Positions 17,189 through 25,977 are shown, counted from the first letter of the stretch. The stretch is 64,000 bases of DNA from Staphylococcus simulans (GCF_002902285.1 NZ_PPRU01000031.1:1-64000), one strand, 5' to 3'. Numbers and translations: made by a program. Notes: a model not told the origin generated them from the letters alone.

Positions 17189-18333
17189 AAGTCTATCATT
17201 TTTGGAAGACATTTATACAATATGTCAGTTACCTATTAGTGCTGTTAATTATCTTATTTGTATCGATTATTTTAGTGTTCAGTTTCAATGTAAATCGTGA
17301 AATCAATGAGACAGCCCAAGCACAAACAGACAGCGTTAAACATGCGTTGACTCATCAAGATTCAGTTAACCAAGGACATCACTATTTCATTGTGAAGAAT
17401 CAGAAAGTGACAGAGAATCACACACCTTTTAAAACACAGATGTTAAAACAACGCTTTGTTGGCCAAGCGAAACAGCCGCATGTAGACGAGAGTAAAACCG
17501 GTATCTTTGATGTGAGAACAGTGAAGTTATCTGAACAGCGTACGTTATACAGCTTAACGGATGTTAAAGATTTTCATGAAACGAAACAGTTATTAGTGCG
17601 AGAGCTCTCTATCGGATTTATCTTCGCATTTGTTTTGATGATAGCTATGGCGTATTATTTTGCACGCCGTCCCGTCAAAGTGTATGAACAACTGATGCAA
17701 GAACAACAAACATTCATTCAAAATGCTTCACATGAAATGAAAACACCGGTAGGTTCGCTATTATTAGGCACACAGTATTTAGACATGTTAGAACAACAGA
17801 ATTTAACACAAGAAGGCAAAGAAACTTTAGCGCAAATGAAATCTGAGACGAAGTATCTTCAGCAGCTTGTGAATACAATGATGCTAGAGACACTTCAAAC
17901 AGATGATTTAAAACCGATCAATCTCTCTCAAAGCTTTGATGAAACAATCCGTACCGTTGAAATGGTACATCAAACAACGATACATAAACTCTATAAACCA
18001 GACTTAATGTTTGCGATACATCCATTGCATGCAAGACAGCTGTTAAACATTTTGTTAGAAAATGCGCATCATCATAATGATGAACACGTTCAAGTGCGTG
18101 TCAGTGCGTTTCAAACAATGAATGGGGTTCAAATTGAAGTGTCGGATGATGGGAAGGGGATTGAAGAAGCGGAACAAGACCAAATCTTTCAACGCTTTTA
18201 CCGTGTTAATCAAGAGACAAGAGGTTCTGGTATCGGTCTATCGTTATTACGTCAAATTGTTTCTCAATATGATGGCACAATTGAAGTGAAATCGAAATTA
18301 GGTAAAGGCACAAACTTTATTATAAAACTTTAA
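17185..18333 (+). CDS. Sensor histidine kinase
   Basis: 382 aa. Two membrane helices (about 11-33 and 141-159) enclose an extracellular sensor of about 105 residues with His-rich spots (HALTHQ, QGHHYF, QPHVDE). Cytoplasmic motifs are the H-box with His183 (QNASHEMKTPVG), N-box NILLENAHHH, G1 DDGKGIEE and G2 GSGIGLSLLRQI. No HAMP domain is obvious between helix 2 and the H-box. Partner of the response regulator just upstream. The signal is unknown; the histidines and the downstream CDF gene make a metal plausible but unproven. Confidence 0.88.
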   Translation: MKVYHFWKTFIQYVSYLLVLLIILFVSIILVFSFNVNREINETAQAQTDSVKHALTHQDSVNQGHHYFIVKNQKVTENHTPFKTQMLKQRFVGQAKQPHVDESKTGIFDVRTVKLSEQRTLYSLTDVKDFHETKQLLVRELSIGFIFAFVLMIAMAYYFARRPVKVYEQLMQEQQTFIQNASHEMKTPVGSLLLGTQYLDMLEQQNLTQEGKETLAQMKSETKYLQQLVNTMMLETLQTDDLKPINLSQSFDETIRTVEMVHQTTIHKLYKPDLMFAIHPLHARQLLNILLENAHHHNDEHVQVRVSAFQTMNGVQIEVSDDGKGIEEAEQDQIFQRFYRVNQETRGSGIGLSLLRQIVSQYDGTIEVKSKLGKGTNFIIKL

Positions 18334-18336
18334 CAA

Positions 18337-18369
18337 TTTCAGTTTCATTTCAGTTTTCTCCTCTATAGT
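18337..18369 (+). promoter_or_regulatory. PhoB-like direct repeat and -10 before the DUF2231/CDF operon
   Basis: TTTCAGTTT occurs at 18337-18345 and again at 18348-18356, an 11-base period typical of OmpR/PhoB-family boxes. A TATAGT -10 follows at 18364-18369 with no consensus -35, as expected for an activator-dependent promoter. Confidence 0.5.
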
Positions 18370-18413
18370 TAAGACAACAAGAAAAACAAAGTATTCAGAG
18401 AAGTTGAAAAGAG

Positions 18414-18830
18414 ATGCCATTACATCCATTATTCGTCCATTTCCCAATTGCCTTATTATCCCTAGCAACAATCTTAGCCGTTGTTCACGTTTTTACTAAA
18501 AAATTCGATTTATCCATTACCCTTGCGGTCCTATTAAGCTCAGGTATTATTTTCGGTGCTATCAGTTATTTACTCGGAGATAGCGGAGAAGCTTATGCGA
18601 TGCAGCACTATGGCGCAAAGCATGTGGAAAGCTTAGTACATCTGCATGAAACATTCGCAATGTCCGCTTTGATTGCTTATGGATTAGCGACAGTGATACA
18701 ACTATTTGGTATGTGGTTTACTAAATATCAAAAACTAAGTGTGATTTCTACAGTTGTACTGACAGTGATTGGTTTTGTCCTACTAATCATCGCAGGTCAC
18801 TTAGGCGCAAGCATCACATATGGGAAGTAA
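18414..18830 (+). CDS. DUF2231 four-helix membrane protein
   Basis: 138 aa, about four membrane helices. It begins MPLHPLFVHFPIALLSL, the DUF2231 hallmark, with conserved His in HPLFVHFP, in HVESLVHLHE and in AGHLGASITYGK at the end. Paired histidines on helices suggest heme or metal binding, but this is not established. The ribosome-binding site is weak (AGAGAAG...AAAGAG). It is 12 bases ahead of a CDF efflux gene and clearly in one operon with it, downstream of a response-regulator-type box. Role unknown. Confidence 0.8.
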   Translation: MPLHPLFVHFPIALLSLATILAVVHVFTKKFDLSITLAVLLSSGIIFGAISYLLGDSGEAYAMQHYGAKHVESLVHLHETFAMSALIAYGLATVIQLFGMWFTKYQKLSVISTVVLTVIGFVLLIIAGHLGASITYGK

Positions 18831-18842
18831 GGGAGGATAAAC

Positions 18843-19790
18843 ATGAGACAAACATATTTCCACCATGTGGAACATAGTAAAATACAATCACAATCTAAAA
18901 CGACACTATGGGCAACGTTGATTATCACGTTATTCTTTACAATCGTAGAGTTTGTCGGCGGTATCATGTCTAATTCATTGGCATTATTGTCTGATTCGTT
19001 TCATATGTTAAGTGACGTACTGGCGTTAGGTTTATCTATGCTTGCGATTTACTTCGCAAGTCGTAAACCGACTGCACGTTTCACATATGGTTATCTGCGT
19101 TTTGAAATTCTAGCAGCGTTCTTAAACGGACTAGCTTTAGCGGTTATTTCTGTCGGTATTTTCTACGAAGCGATTATGCGTATTGTCTATCCGCAACAAG
19201 TTGAAAGTGGCTTGATGTTAGTCATTGCGAGTATTGGTTTAATCGTTAATATTGTACTCACAATCATTTTGATGCGCTCATTAAAAAATGAACAAAATAT
19301 CAATGTTCAAAGTGCACTGTGGCACTTTATCGGGGACTTATTAAATTCAGTCGGTGTCATTTTAGCTGTATTACTCATTCACTTCACAGGCATTCAATTA
19401 TTCGATCCGATTTTAAGTATGATTATCTCTATCGTTATCTTTAGAGGTGGTTATAAAATTATGAAAAATGCTTGGATGGTGTTGATGGAAGCTGTACCTG
19501 AAGAATTAGAAACAGATAAAGTAATAGATACCATTAAATCAGTACCAGGAGTGTTGGATGTACATGAATTCCATTTATGGGCTGTTACGACTGACCAGTA
19601 TTCATTGAGTGCACACATTGTATTAGATAGCCAAAGCAGTACAGATGCCTATCAAAGTATTAATGAAATAGAAGCCTTATTAAAAGAACGGTACGGTTTA
19701 TCTCATACGACACTTCAAATTGAACACCTAGCAATCAACCACCTTGATGAACCTTATTTCAATCAAGTGAAAACAGAAGCACACCATTAA
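18843..19790 (+). CDS. CDF-family cation efflux protein (CzcD-like)
   Basis: 315 aa, six membrane helices followed by a cytoplasmic domain. The metal-site motif SDSFHMLSD lies in helix 2 and the matching WHFIGDLLNS in helix 5. The C-terminal domain (GVLDVHEFHLWAVTTDQYSLSAHIVL) is the ferredoxin-like CDF dimer domain. This places it with the Zn2+/Co2+/Cd2+-exporting CzcD group. Short His clusters at both ends (YFHHVEH, EAHH) may bind metal. The ribosome-binding site is GGGAGGATAAAC. It is the second gene of the operon with DUF2231, downstream of the two-component system. Confidence 0.9.
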   Translation: MRQTYFHHVEHSKIQSQSKTTLWATLIITLFFTIVEFVGGIMSNSLALLSDSFHMLSDVLALGLSMLAIYFASRKPTARFTYGYLRFEILAAFLNGLALAVISVGIFYEAIMRIVYPQQVESGLMLVIASIGLIVNIVLTIILMRSLKNEQNINVQSALWHFIGDLLNSVGVILAVLLIHFTGIQLFDPILSMIISIVIFRGGYKIMKNAWMVLMEAVPEELETDKVIDTIKSVPGVLDVHEFHLWAVTTDQYSLSAHIVLDSQSSTDAYQSINEIEALLKERYGLSHTTLQIEHLAINHLDEPYFNQVKTEAHH

Positions 19791-19792
19791 GT

Positions 19793-19826
19793 AAAGCCTA
19801 TTCCGACAGACTGGAATAGGCTTTGT
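19793..19826. terminator. Bidirectional terminator
   Basis: AAAGCCTATTCC / GGAATAGGCTTT perfect stem with an 8-base loop between convergent genes. Confidence 0.8.
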
Positions 19827-19854
19827 TTCTGCTTTCGATTTTATCAAATGAATA

Positions 19855-20379
19855 TTAATTCTCTTTAGGAATAAAGACTTCAGCTTCACTATCTTCAGGA
19901 TAATAGTAACCGTTTGGGATGGTTTGAAGCTCGATTAAGCTGCCCCATGGTGCTTTAATATAAATAGTTTCGTTTCCGACAGAATCTTCATAGCGTGTAT
20001 TCTCATGCGGTTCAGAAACAGGTTCGCCACCTGCTTCTACCATACGCTCGAGTGCTTCTTCAAAATCGTCGACATAAAAAGAAAGATGCGTAAATCCGAT
20101 ATCTTGAAGTGCCGCAGGTGCTTGTTGATGCGCATGGACAAACTCAAACATTTCAATATTCGGGCCATTACCGAAAACCATCATACGCTTTTTAATGATT
20201 TTAGCGCCTGATTCAAGATCTAAGAAACGCTCTACATCATTACCGCCACGAGGTTGATCCATTTCTGTTTGACTATCGTAAGCCACCTTACCGTCTAAAG
20301 CTTCTTTGAAAAACTGTGTTGCCGCTTCAATATCCGGCACAGTTAACCCGATATGATTAATCCCTCTTGTAATCGCCAT
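19855..20379 (-). CDS. VOC-family (glyoxalase-fold) metalloenzyme
   Basis: 174 aa. It has two beta-alpha-beta-beta-beta modules: NHIGLTVPDIEAATQFF at the start, and THLSFYVDDFEEALERM in the middle. Metal-ligand positions are His near residue 8, His in FTHLSF and Glu in SLIELQTIP. The family covers glyoxalases, dioxygenases and resistance proteins; the exact reaction cannot be told. The ATG at 20379 is preferred to a GTG at 20388 because GAAAGAAG lies about 8 bases before the ATG. A single-gene unit with its own terminator (19793-19826). Confidence 0.8.
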   Translation of the reverse strand: MAITRGINHIGLTVPDIEAATQFFKEALDGKVAYDSQTEMDQPRGGNDVERFLDLESGAKIIKKRMMVFGNGPNIEMFEFVHAHQQAPAALQDIGFTHLSFYVDDFEEALERMVEAGGEPVSEPHENTRYEDSVGNETIYIKAPWGSLIELQTIPNGYYYPEDSEAEVFIPKEN

Positions 20380-20580
20380 TTTAATCACTTCTTTCTTAAT
20401 CTATCTCTCTATTTGTAGTATTACCTGACTTGTGTCTATTATGCTTAAAGTATTCAATAAATATATAAATGACAGTAAAAGTATGTTTGTAAAATTATTA
20501 TTTGACGTTCATCATCCATATTAACATAATCATAAATATTTATAGTGATTAACGATTTATAAAGCTTTTCAAACCATAAA

Positions 20581-20607
20581 ACGCAGGTCATTTTAAATAA
20601 CCTGCGT
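20581..20607 (-). terminator. Terminator of the LysE-family gene
   Basis: ACGCAGGT / ACCTGCGT stem just after the minus-strand stop at 20613; T-rich on the minus strand. Confidence 0.65.
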
Positions 20608-20612
20608 GTAAA

Positions 20613-21236
20613 TTAACGTTCAAATTTTAAAATACTGATTGCCAGTCCGATTAAGATGACACCGATGATATAGTCAAATACCATTTTGAAAGTAGGTTGA
20701 TTGAAGAGTTTCTTGATATGCGTGAATAAGAAACTGCATATGAAAAACCAAATAAAGACCAGTGCGATAAAGAGTGCCGATAGGGCGATGATTTTTAATG
20801 ACCCTTCGCTTTTAGTCACAAACTGCGGCAAGATAGATATGTAAAAGAGAATCGCTTTAGGGTTTAAAATCGTGCTCATAAAGCCTTGTCTAAACGATTT
20901 AAACAAACTGATGTGTCTGATAGTGTAAGTTGATGATGTAGTAATATGGCTTGCCTTACGTGCGTTTAAGATAGTTTTCAAACCTAAGTAAGCAATATAA
21001 ACGGCACCAAGAAACTTAATCGTGATGAACGCATAATATGAGCTCGTTAAGATAAAGATTAAACCAAGTGCAGCAATCGCAGAGTAGACGACATGTGCAG
21101 AAGAAATACCTAATGCAGCCATTACGCCATTTTTAGTACTGCCTTTCATTGTATTCGTAGCCACGATGAAGAAATCAGGGCCAGGAATAACGATAATCAG
21201 CAATGAAATTAAAATGAAACTGATCAATGAATCCAT
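20613..21236 (-). CDS. LysE/RhtB-family exporter
   Basis: 207 aa with about six membrane helices. The N-terminus carries the family motif VIPGPDFFIVATNTMKGSTKNG and a second conserved stretch FRQGFMSTILNPKAILFY. Members export amino acids such as lysine, homoserine, threonine or leucine; the substrate is not predictable here. The start has an AAGGGAG ribosome-binding site. It stands alone on the minus strand with no regulator next to it. Confidence 0.88.
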   Translation of the reverse strand: MDSLISFILISLLIIVIPGPDFFIVATNTMKGSTKNGVMAALGISSAHVVYSAIAALGLIFILTSSYYAFITIKFLGAVYIAYLGLKTILNARKASHITTSSTYTIRHISLFKSFRQGFMSTILNPKAILFYISILPQFVTKSEGSLKIIALSALFIALVFIWFFICSFLFTHIKKLFNQPTFKMVFDYIIGVILIGLAISILKFER

Positions 21237-21422
21237 AATCGAGCACTCCCTTTAAAATTGTAATGCCTCTATCTTAGCATGTCTTATCACGCTATGAGAC
21301 CGGAAATTTAAAATCGTGTCAGAACATAAAAAAGATGAATGACATTATGGGTAGTAATATCATTCATCTCAAGTTGGGTTAGGTTATGGTTTATTTTAAG
21401 ATAGTAGTTTTGGTTGGTTTAC

Positions 21423-21782
21423 TTAGTGTTCGTATGGAATAAAGTCTAATGGCATCGGTGTTGCGAAACCAAGCATTATAAAGTCTTCGTCTCCTGTATT
21501 CGTCATACCATGTGCTTCGCCAGGTAATGATACAATGATGTCGCCCGCTTTGATAGTTCTTTCCTGACCGCCGTTTGTATAGAATGTGCCTTCACCTTGT
21601 GTCACAATCCATACATCATCTGCGTTTTGGTGGGTATGACATTGTAGAGATTGACCTGGTTTCATGCACCAAACGGCACCAGCTGAATGTTCAGATTGAT
21701 AAAAGACTGTCTTTTGTGCTGCTTCCTCAGAGAAGCGTGGTAGATCTTTCATGTTAAAAAAGCGTTGGTGTGTGTCGACCAT
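21423..21782 (-). CDS. Single-domain cupin protein
   Basis: 119 aa. Cupin motif 1 is QCHTHQNADDVWIVTQGEG and motif 2 is PGEAHGMTNTGDEDF, both with metal-binding His. Such small cupins bind a divalent metal and often stabilise or isomerise small organic acids. The gene overlaps the end of the 2-hydroxyacid dehydrogenase by 34 bases and would be translated from the same mRNA, under the Rex-type operator at 22766-22783. The ribosome-binding site is weak (AAGTGAT); a downstream ATG (MKDLPRF) is an alternative start. Its metabolic role is unknown. Confidence 0.8.
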   Translation of the reverse strand: MVDTHQRFFNMKDLPRFSEEAAQKTVFYQSEHSAGAVWCMKPGQSLQCHTHQNADDVWIVTQGEGTFYTNGGQERTIKAGDIIVSLPGEAHGMTNTGDEDFIMLGFATPMPLDFIPYEH

Positions 21783-22741
21783 TGATTATCACTTACAATA
21801 TAATCCGGTGTGTCACCTGTGAGCGCTTTGACAACGTTACTTGCGGCAATTTCAGCCATCATATCACGTGCTTCAAATGTCGCATTTCCGATATGTGGTG
21901 TAATGACCACGTTATCCATAGATTTTAGTTCTTCAGTAATTTCTGGTTCGAATTCGAAGACGTCTAATGCGGCACCTTCGATTAAACCATCTTGTAAAGC
22001 TTTAACTAATTCAGCTTCATATACGATTGGACCTCTAGATGCATTAATCAAGTACGCTGTTGGTTTCATTTTTTTAATTTCGTTATAATCAATCATGTGA
22101 CGCATGCTTTCGTTATAAGAACAGTTGATTGCGACGAAGTCAGCTTCTTTCAACAGTTCATCTTGTGATACATAGCGTGCACCAAGTTCTTGTTCTTTCT
22201 CTTCATGTCGAGATGGACCAGAATAAAGAATATCCATATCGAAACCTTTTGCGCGGCGAGCAACTGCTGAACCGATTTCACCTAGTCCGATGATACCGAT
22301 AGTTTTACCTGAGACTTCACGTCCGCGGAAGAAGAGTGGAGACCAGCCGTTGAAGCCTTTTGTGCGGCATAACTGATCGCCTTCAGGGATGCGGCGTGCT
22401 ACCGCTAATAAAATACCCATTGTCAGGTCAGCTGTTGCGTTAGTTGAAGCAATCGGGGTATTAGTAACATCGATACCACGTGCTCTAGCTGCTTGAATAT
22501 CAATGTTGTTGAACCCCGCACCATAGTTTGCGATAATTTTTAAGTTCGGTGCAGCTTCAATAACTTTTTCACTTACATTTGTAGATAATAAACTGATTAA
22601 GCCTTCGGCATCTTTAATACGTTCAATCAATTCATCTTCAGTGATTAATTTGTCCCCAGTGTACATATCTACTTCAAAATGTTCTTTAAGTTGATTTAAT
22701 CCTGCCTCTGGAATCGCACCTGCTACTAATACTTTTGTCAT
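21749..22741 (-). CDS. NAD-dependent 2-hydroxyacid dehydrogenase
   Basis: 330 aa. It has the Rossmann motif GLGEIGSAVARR near residue 150 and the D-isomer-specific catalytic set Arg (INASRGPIV), Glu (DVFEFEPE) and His (TPHIGNAT). It interconverts a 2-keto acid and a D-2-hydroxy acid, for example glyoxylate or pyruvate type substrates. The ATG at 22741 is chosen: GGAG is about 9 bases away, whereas a TTG at 22747 is too close. The last ~15 residues (after PDYIV) extend past the usual family end and cover the cupin start. A perfect Rex box lies just upstream, so NADH excess should induce it. Confidence 0.88.
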   Translation of the reverse strand: MTKVLVAGAIPEAGLNQLKEHFEVDMYTGDKLITEDELIERIKDAEGLISLLSTNVSEKVIEAAPNLKIIANYGAGFNNIDIQAARARGIDVTNTPIASTNATADLTMGILLAVARRIPEGDQLCRTKGFNGWSPLFFRGREVSGKTIGIIGLGEIGSAVARRAKGFDMDILYSGPSRHEEKEQELGARYVSQDELLKEADFVAINCSYNESMRHMIDYNEIKKMKPTAYLINASRGPIVYEAELVKALQDGLIEGAALDVFEFEPEITEELKSMDNVVITPHIGNATFEARDMMAEIAASNVVKALTGDTPDYIVSDNQWSTHTNAFLT

Positions 22742-22765
22742 ATTCAATCGCTCCTTTTAATTACT

Positions 22766-22783
22766 TTGTGAAAACTTTCACAA
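22766..22783 (-). promoter_or_regulatory. Rex operator
   Basis: TTGTGAAAACTTTCACAA is an 18-base palindrome matching the Rex consensus TTGTGAA-W4-TTCACAA. It lies 25 bases before the dehydrogenase start. Rex releases DNA when NADH/NAD+ is high, so this couples the gene to fermentation. Confidence 0.85.
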
Positions 22784-23036
22784 TCTTTATCTATAGCTTA
22801 TCATGGAATCAGAATATTAGAAGTGCATAAAGTGCTAAACTCACACCTCTATTTTGTGCGAAATGAACAAAAGTGCTACATAATCAGATGAAACCACTAA
22901 AAGATGTATTAAAATCGTAAAAAAGTATAGCACTCACTATGTCATAGATTCGATATGATGAAAGGGAACACCAATCATTTTTAGTACAAACAAAGACACA
23001 CTGATCATGAAATGACTAAAATGAGGAGCAGACAAC

Positions 23037-23618
23037 ATGAAAAAGACTTTGTATTTAATCAGACACGGACAAACGTTATTTAATAAGAAACATCAGATTC
23101 AAGGTGCTTCAGATTCACCGTTAACGGAACTAGGGAAACAACAAGCTGCACAAGCGAAGCTGTATTTCGATCAATTAAACCTGACAGATTATGAGTTGTT
23201 TTCTTCTACACAAGAACGTGCCTCTGATACGTTTGAAATTTTATTTCCAAATGAACCTTATACAAGATTAAAAGGGATTAAAGAATGGAATTATGGATTG
23301 TTTGAAGGAGATCCGGAATTATTGAATCCGCCACATCAAAATGGCGTAGTTGATTTTGGTTCATTCTTTGCGGCTTATGGCGGAGAAACGATGGAAGAAG
23401 TTCAAACACGTACTGTGAAGACATTACATCGCGTATTAAAAGAGACGACGCATCGTAATGTAGTAGCAGCGAGTCATGGTGATATCTTATTCTTATTTGC
23501 GCATTATTGTTTGCCGATAGAAGCGGTAAAACAAATAAAGATAACGAATTGTTGTATTTTAAAATTTGAATATGAGGATGAAACTTTTACATTTGTAGAA
23601 GCGATTCATCCTGCTTAA
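23037..23618 (+). CDS. Histidine phosphatase (phosphoglycerate-mutase-like)
   Basis: 193 aa. The catalytic RHG motif (LIRHGQTLFN) is near residue 9, a second-Arg region is FSSTQERASDT, and the second His is in AASHGDILFLF. The GNKKHQIQG-type loop and length fit the broad-specificity phosphatase branch rather than glycolytic mutase. Substrate unknown. The ribosome-binding site is GAGGAGCAG. Single gene ending at the terminator at 23629-23668. Confidence 0.88.
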   Translation: MKKTLYLIRHGQTLFNKKHQIQGASDSPLTELGKQQAAQAKLYFDQLNLTDYELFSSTQERASDTFEILFPNEPYTRLKGIKEWNYGLFEGDPELLNPPHQNGVVDFGSFFAAYGGETMEEVQTRTVKTLHRVLKETTHRNVVAASHGDILFLFAHYCLPIEAVKQIKITNCCILKFEYEDETFTFVEAIHPA

Positions 23619-23628
23619 TCCAAAGAAA

Positions 23629-23668
23629 AAAGGGTTGGACGACTCCATCAGAAGTGTCCAACCCTTAC
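23629..23668. terminator. Terminator after the histidine phosphatase
   Basis: AAGGGTTGGAC / GTCCAACCCTT stem between convergent genes. Confidence 0.75.
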
Positions 23669-23703
23669 TATTTTAGGTTTGCTATTCATCTATTTTAAAA
23701 TTT

Positions 23704-23943
23704 TTATTCAGGTTTTAAGTCTAAAGTACCCATTTCTTCGCGTAATTCATAAATTTTATCTGGTGTTACGTCTTCGCCAAGTGGATCTACAACTTTCAAT
23801 GTTGAGAATGTGCTCACAACTTGGCCACGAATCATTTTAAGGTATTCTTGTCTTAATTCATGTTGTTCTTGTTTTTCTGAAGTGCTCAATACCATTTCTT
23901 TTTCTTTATTAGCAAGTTCATTAATTCTATCTAAAATTTTCAT
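23704..23943 (-). CDS. DUF896 (YnzC-like) protein
   Basis: 79 aa, two helices then a short tail: ILDRINELANKEK...GLS-like region, QEYLKMIRGQV and the conserved VVDPLGEDVTP. DUF896 proteins are small cytoplasmic helical-hairpin proteins linked to the SOS regulon in Bacillus; their function is unknown. AAGGAGGAA is the ribosome-binding site. It begins 4 bases after the stop of the upstream luciferase-like gene, so the two are coupled. Confidence 0.88.
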   Translation of the reverse strand: MKILDRINELANKEKEMVLSTSEKQEQHELRQEYLKMIRGQVVSTFSTLKVVDPLGEDVTPDKIYELREEMGTLDLKPE

Positions 23944-23947
23944 ATTA

Positions 23948-24901
23948 TTATTGTTCCTCCTTGATTACGTTTGGTGGGAAATGTGGAATCACATAATCAC
24001 CCAATTCTTTCATAATATCTTGGTACGTTCTTTCATGTGTGACTAATTTCAACATGATATGGTTTGTACCGATACGTTCATATGCTTTTAATACATTGAT
24101 TAAAGTATTTCTGCCTAATCTATAGCCACCCTTAATGGGTTTGATTTTTTCATTCGGATCTTTTGATAAATCTAATGCGAGTGGATGCATGAATGGTTTG
24201 AATACATCATTATCATGCCAAGCTTGTAGTAAAGCTTTCTGCATTTGGAATTCTTGTGGATAAAACATCCAACCATCCATATTTTCTTTAATCCAGTCTA
24301 AATCTTGTTTCGCATTTCCCGTCGCAAAAATCGGGATATGGTGATGTTTTGGTAAAACTTGCAGACCAGAATCCTCATATAGCTCAAAGATTGAGTTTGA
24401 AATGTTTGGAGAATGGTCTTGCCACAGTGCATTCAAAGAAGAAACAGCATCTCTGAAATGATTATGCAAATTCTTCTCCTCTACTTTGAAAGCTGGAAAC
24501 TCGAAAGAACGGTCTCCAGTCGCCAGTCCCATTAAAAATCTCTCGTTTGACACCAAGTCAAGAGTAGCGGCTGCTTTAGCAACGTGAATTGGATGACGTA
24601 ATGTCGCAACAATACTAGCTGTTCCGAGAGCAATTTTATTCGTTTTAGCACTGAGGTAAGTTAAAAATACAAACGGATCGTAGTTTGTCGTTACTGGACC
24701 TAAGTGTGGACTATATAATGGGTTGTCTCGCACAAATAGGCTTGTAAATCCAAGTTCTTCAGCATACTGCGCTAATTCTGCTTGTTGATCAAACGACAAT
24801 GCGATTTTTTCAGAGTTATCAAAAGGAATGCTTAAACCTAAGGTTAAATGACCCTTTTGAAACGTCCGCTTGAAACCATTGTGTTGTTCGATTGTTGTCA
24901 C
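23948..24901 (-). CDS. Luciferase-like monooxygenase (LLM class flavin oxidoreductase)
   Basis: 317 aa TIM-barrel flavoprotein. Recognisable stretches are LGFTSLFVRDNP, TASIVATLRHPIHVAKAAATLDLVS and FLMGLATGDR, typical of FMN/F420 bacterial luciferase relatives. The substrate is not predictable. It is followed directly by the DUF896 gene. A promoter on the minus strand (24967-24995) lies about 65 bases upstream of the start. Confidence 0.85.
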   Translation of the reverse strand: MTTIEQHNGFKRTFQKGHLTLGLSIPFDNSEKIALSFDQQAELAQYAEELGFTSLFVRDNPLYSPHLGPVTTNYDPFVFLTYLSAKTNKIALGTASIVATLRHPIHVAKAAATLDLVSNERFLMGLATGDRSFEFPAFKVEEKNLHNHFRDAVSSLNALWQDHSPNISNSIFELYEDSGLQVLPKHHHIPIFATGNAKQDLDWIKENMDGWMFYPQEFQMQKALLQAWHDNDVFKPFMHPLALDLSKDPNEKIKPIKGGYRLGRNTLINVLKAYERIGTNHIMLKLVTHERTYQDIMKELGDYVIPHFPPNVIKEEQ

Positions 24902-24966
24902 GTCTATCCCTCCTAACTTGATTAATCTGACAAACTTTAGTTCTTCTAACCAAGTTGTCTACAATT

Positions 24967-24995
24967 ATTCTACAACGTATACACAACTAACACAA
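24967..24995 (-). promoter_or_regulatory. Promoter of the LLM/DUF896 operon
   Basis: On the minus strand: TTGTGT, 17-base spacer, TAGAAT. Position and spacing fit the gene starting at 24901. Confidence 0.55.
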
Positions 24996-25023
24996 ACCTT
25001 ATGCTCACGCGGTTTGTCGATTT

Positions 25024-25054
25024 AGTCAAAAAAGGTCAAAAACGTTGATTTGAC
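25024..25054 (+). promoter_or_regulatory. CtsR box (direct heptads) with an inverted third half
   Basis: AGTCAAAAAAGGTCAAA (25024-25040) matches the CtsR repressor consensus of two GGTCAAA heptads spaced by 3. An inverted TTTGAC follows at 25049-25054. It sits in the 344-base gap between the LLM gene (minus) and the Hsp31-like gene (plus); it could control either. The rest of the gap shows only the promoter at 24967-24995 and the ribosome-binding site at the right end. Confidence 0.65.
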
Positions 25055-25245
25055 GCGGTTTTAAAATAAAAAACAAAAATAAAGCGTACAACTTTTAAGG
25101 GGTTTTTTAACAATTATGACGATGTGAACGAAATTAAATTTCTGAATATCAACATTGTTAAAACAGATCAGCAGTGAACATTTTAATTGTGAGCTATGAT
25201 TAATCAATTCCAAATCAGTGAATAAATAGAGAGAGGTGAAGCGTA

Positions 25246-25926
25246 ATGAAAAAAATTCTAATAGCAGTCACAAACACATCAAAATATCCAGATTTACCAC
25301 GTCCAACAGGTGCTTGGCTTGGAGAAGTTGTACACTTTGCGGACGAGTTCTATAAAGCAGGTTATGAAATTGATTATGTAAGTCCTAAAGGTGGCTTTGT
25401 GCCCATTGATCCCGCAAGTTTACAAGAAGACTTCATGTCTGATGTAGATTGGAAGTATTATACAGATCATCAATTCATGACACAGTTAAATGAATCATTG
25501 AAACCAGAAGAAGTAAATCCAGATGATTATGAAGTGATTTATTACGCAGGCGGCCATGGTGTTGTATGGGACTTTGAAAAAGATAAAGGTCTCATTGAAT
25601 TAGCTGAGAAAATTTATTCTAACGATGGCTATGTCACAGCTGTTTGTCATGGTCCAGCAGGTTTATTAAACATTAAAGATAATGGCCAAAACTTAATTAA
25701 AGGTAAGAAAGTCGCAGGCTTCTCTAACAGTGAAGAATCACAAATGGGTGTTACAGATAACTTACCTTATTTATTAGAAGATGCCTTAATTGATAAAGGC
25801 GCAAGCTATGAGAAAGGTGACGACTGGTCAAACTTTGTAGTCTCAGACGGTCGATTAATCACAGGTCAAAACCCTCAATCAGCCCAACAAGTTGCGTTAG
25901 ATACGCTGAAAGCTTTAGGAAAATAA
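25246..25926 (+). CDS. DJ-1/PfpI (Hsp31-like) protein
   Basis: 226 aa. It shows the class I amidotransferase-like nucleophile elbow AVCHGPAGLL and the preceding YYAGGHGVVWDF, as in Hsp31/HchA and related glyoxalase III / deglycase proteins. The start reads MKKILIAVTNTSKYPD. The family protects against heat, carbonyl and oxidative stress. A CtsR-type heat-shock operator lies about 200 bases upstream, in keeping with a stress role. The ribosome-binding site is GAGAGGTGAAG. It ends before a clear terminator. Confidence 0.85.
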   Translation: MKKILIAVTNTSKYPDLPRPTGAWLGEVVHFADEFYKAGYEIDYVSPKGGFVPIDPASLQEDFMSDVDWKYYTDHQFMTQLNESLKPEEVNPDDYEVIYYAGGHGVVWDFEKDKGLIELAEKIYSNDGYVTAVCHGPAGLLNIKDNGQNLIKGKKVAGFSNSEESQMGVTDNLPYLLEDALIDKGASYEKGDDWSNFVVSDGRLITGQNPQSAQQVALDTLKALGK

Positions 25927-25977
25927 AAATGAATGAAGACTGTCCGTTATTAAGGACGTCTAAATTAAGATAAACAA

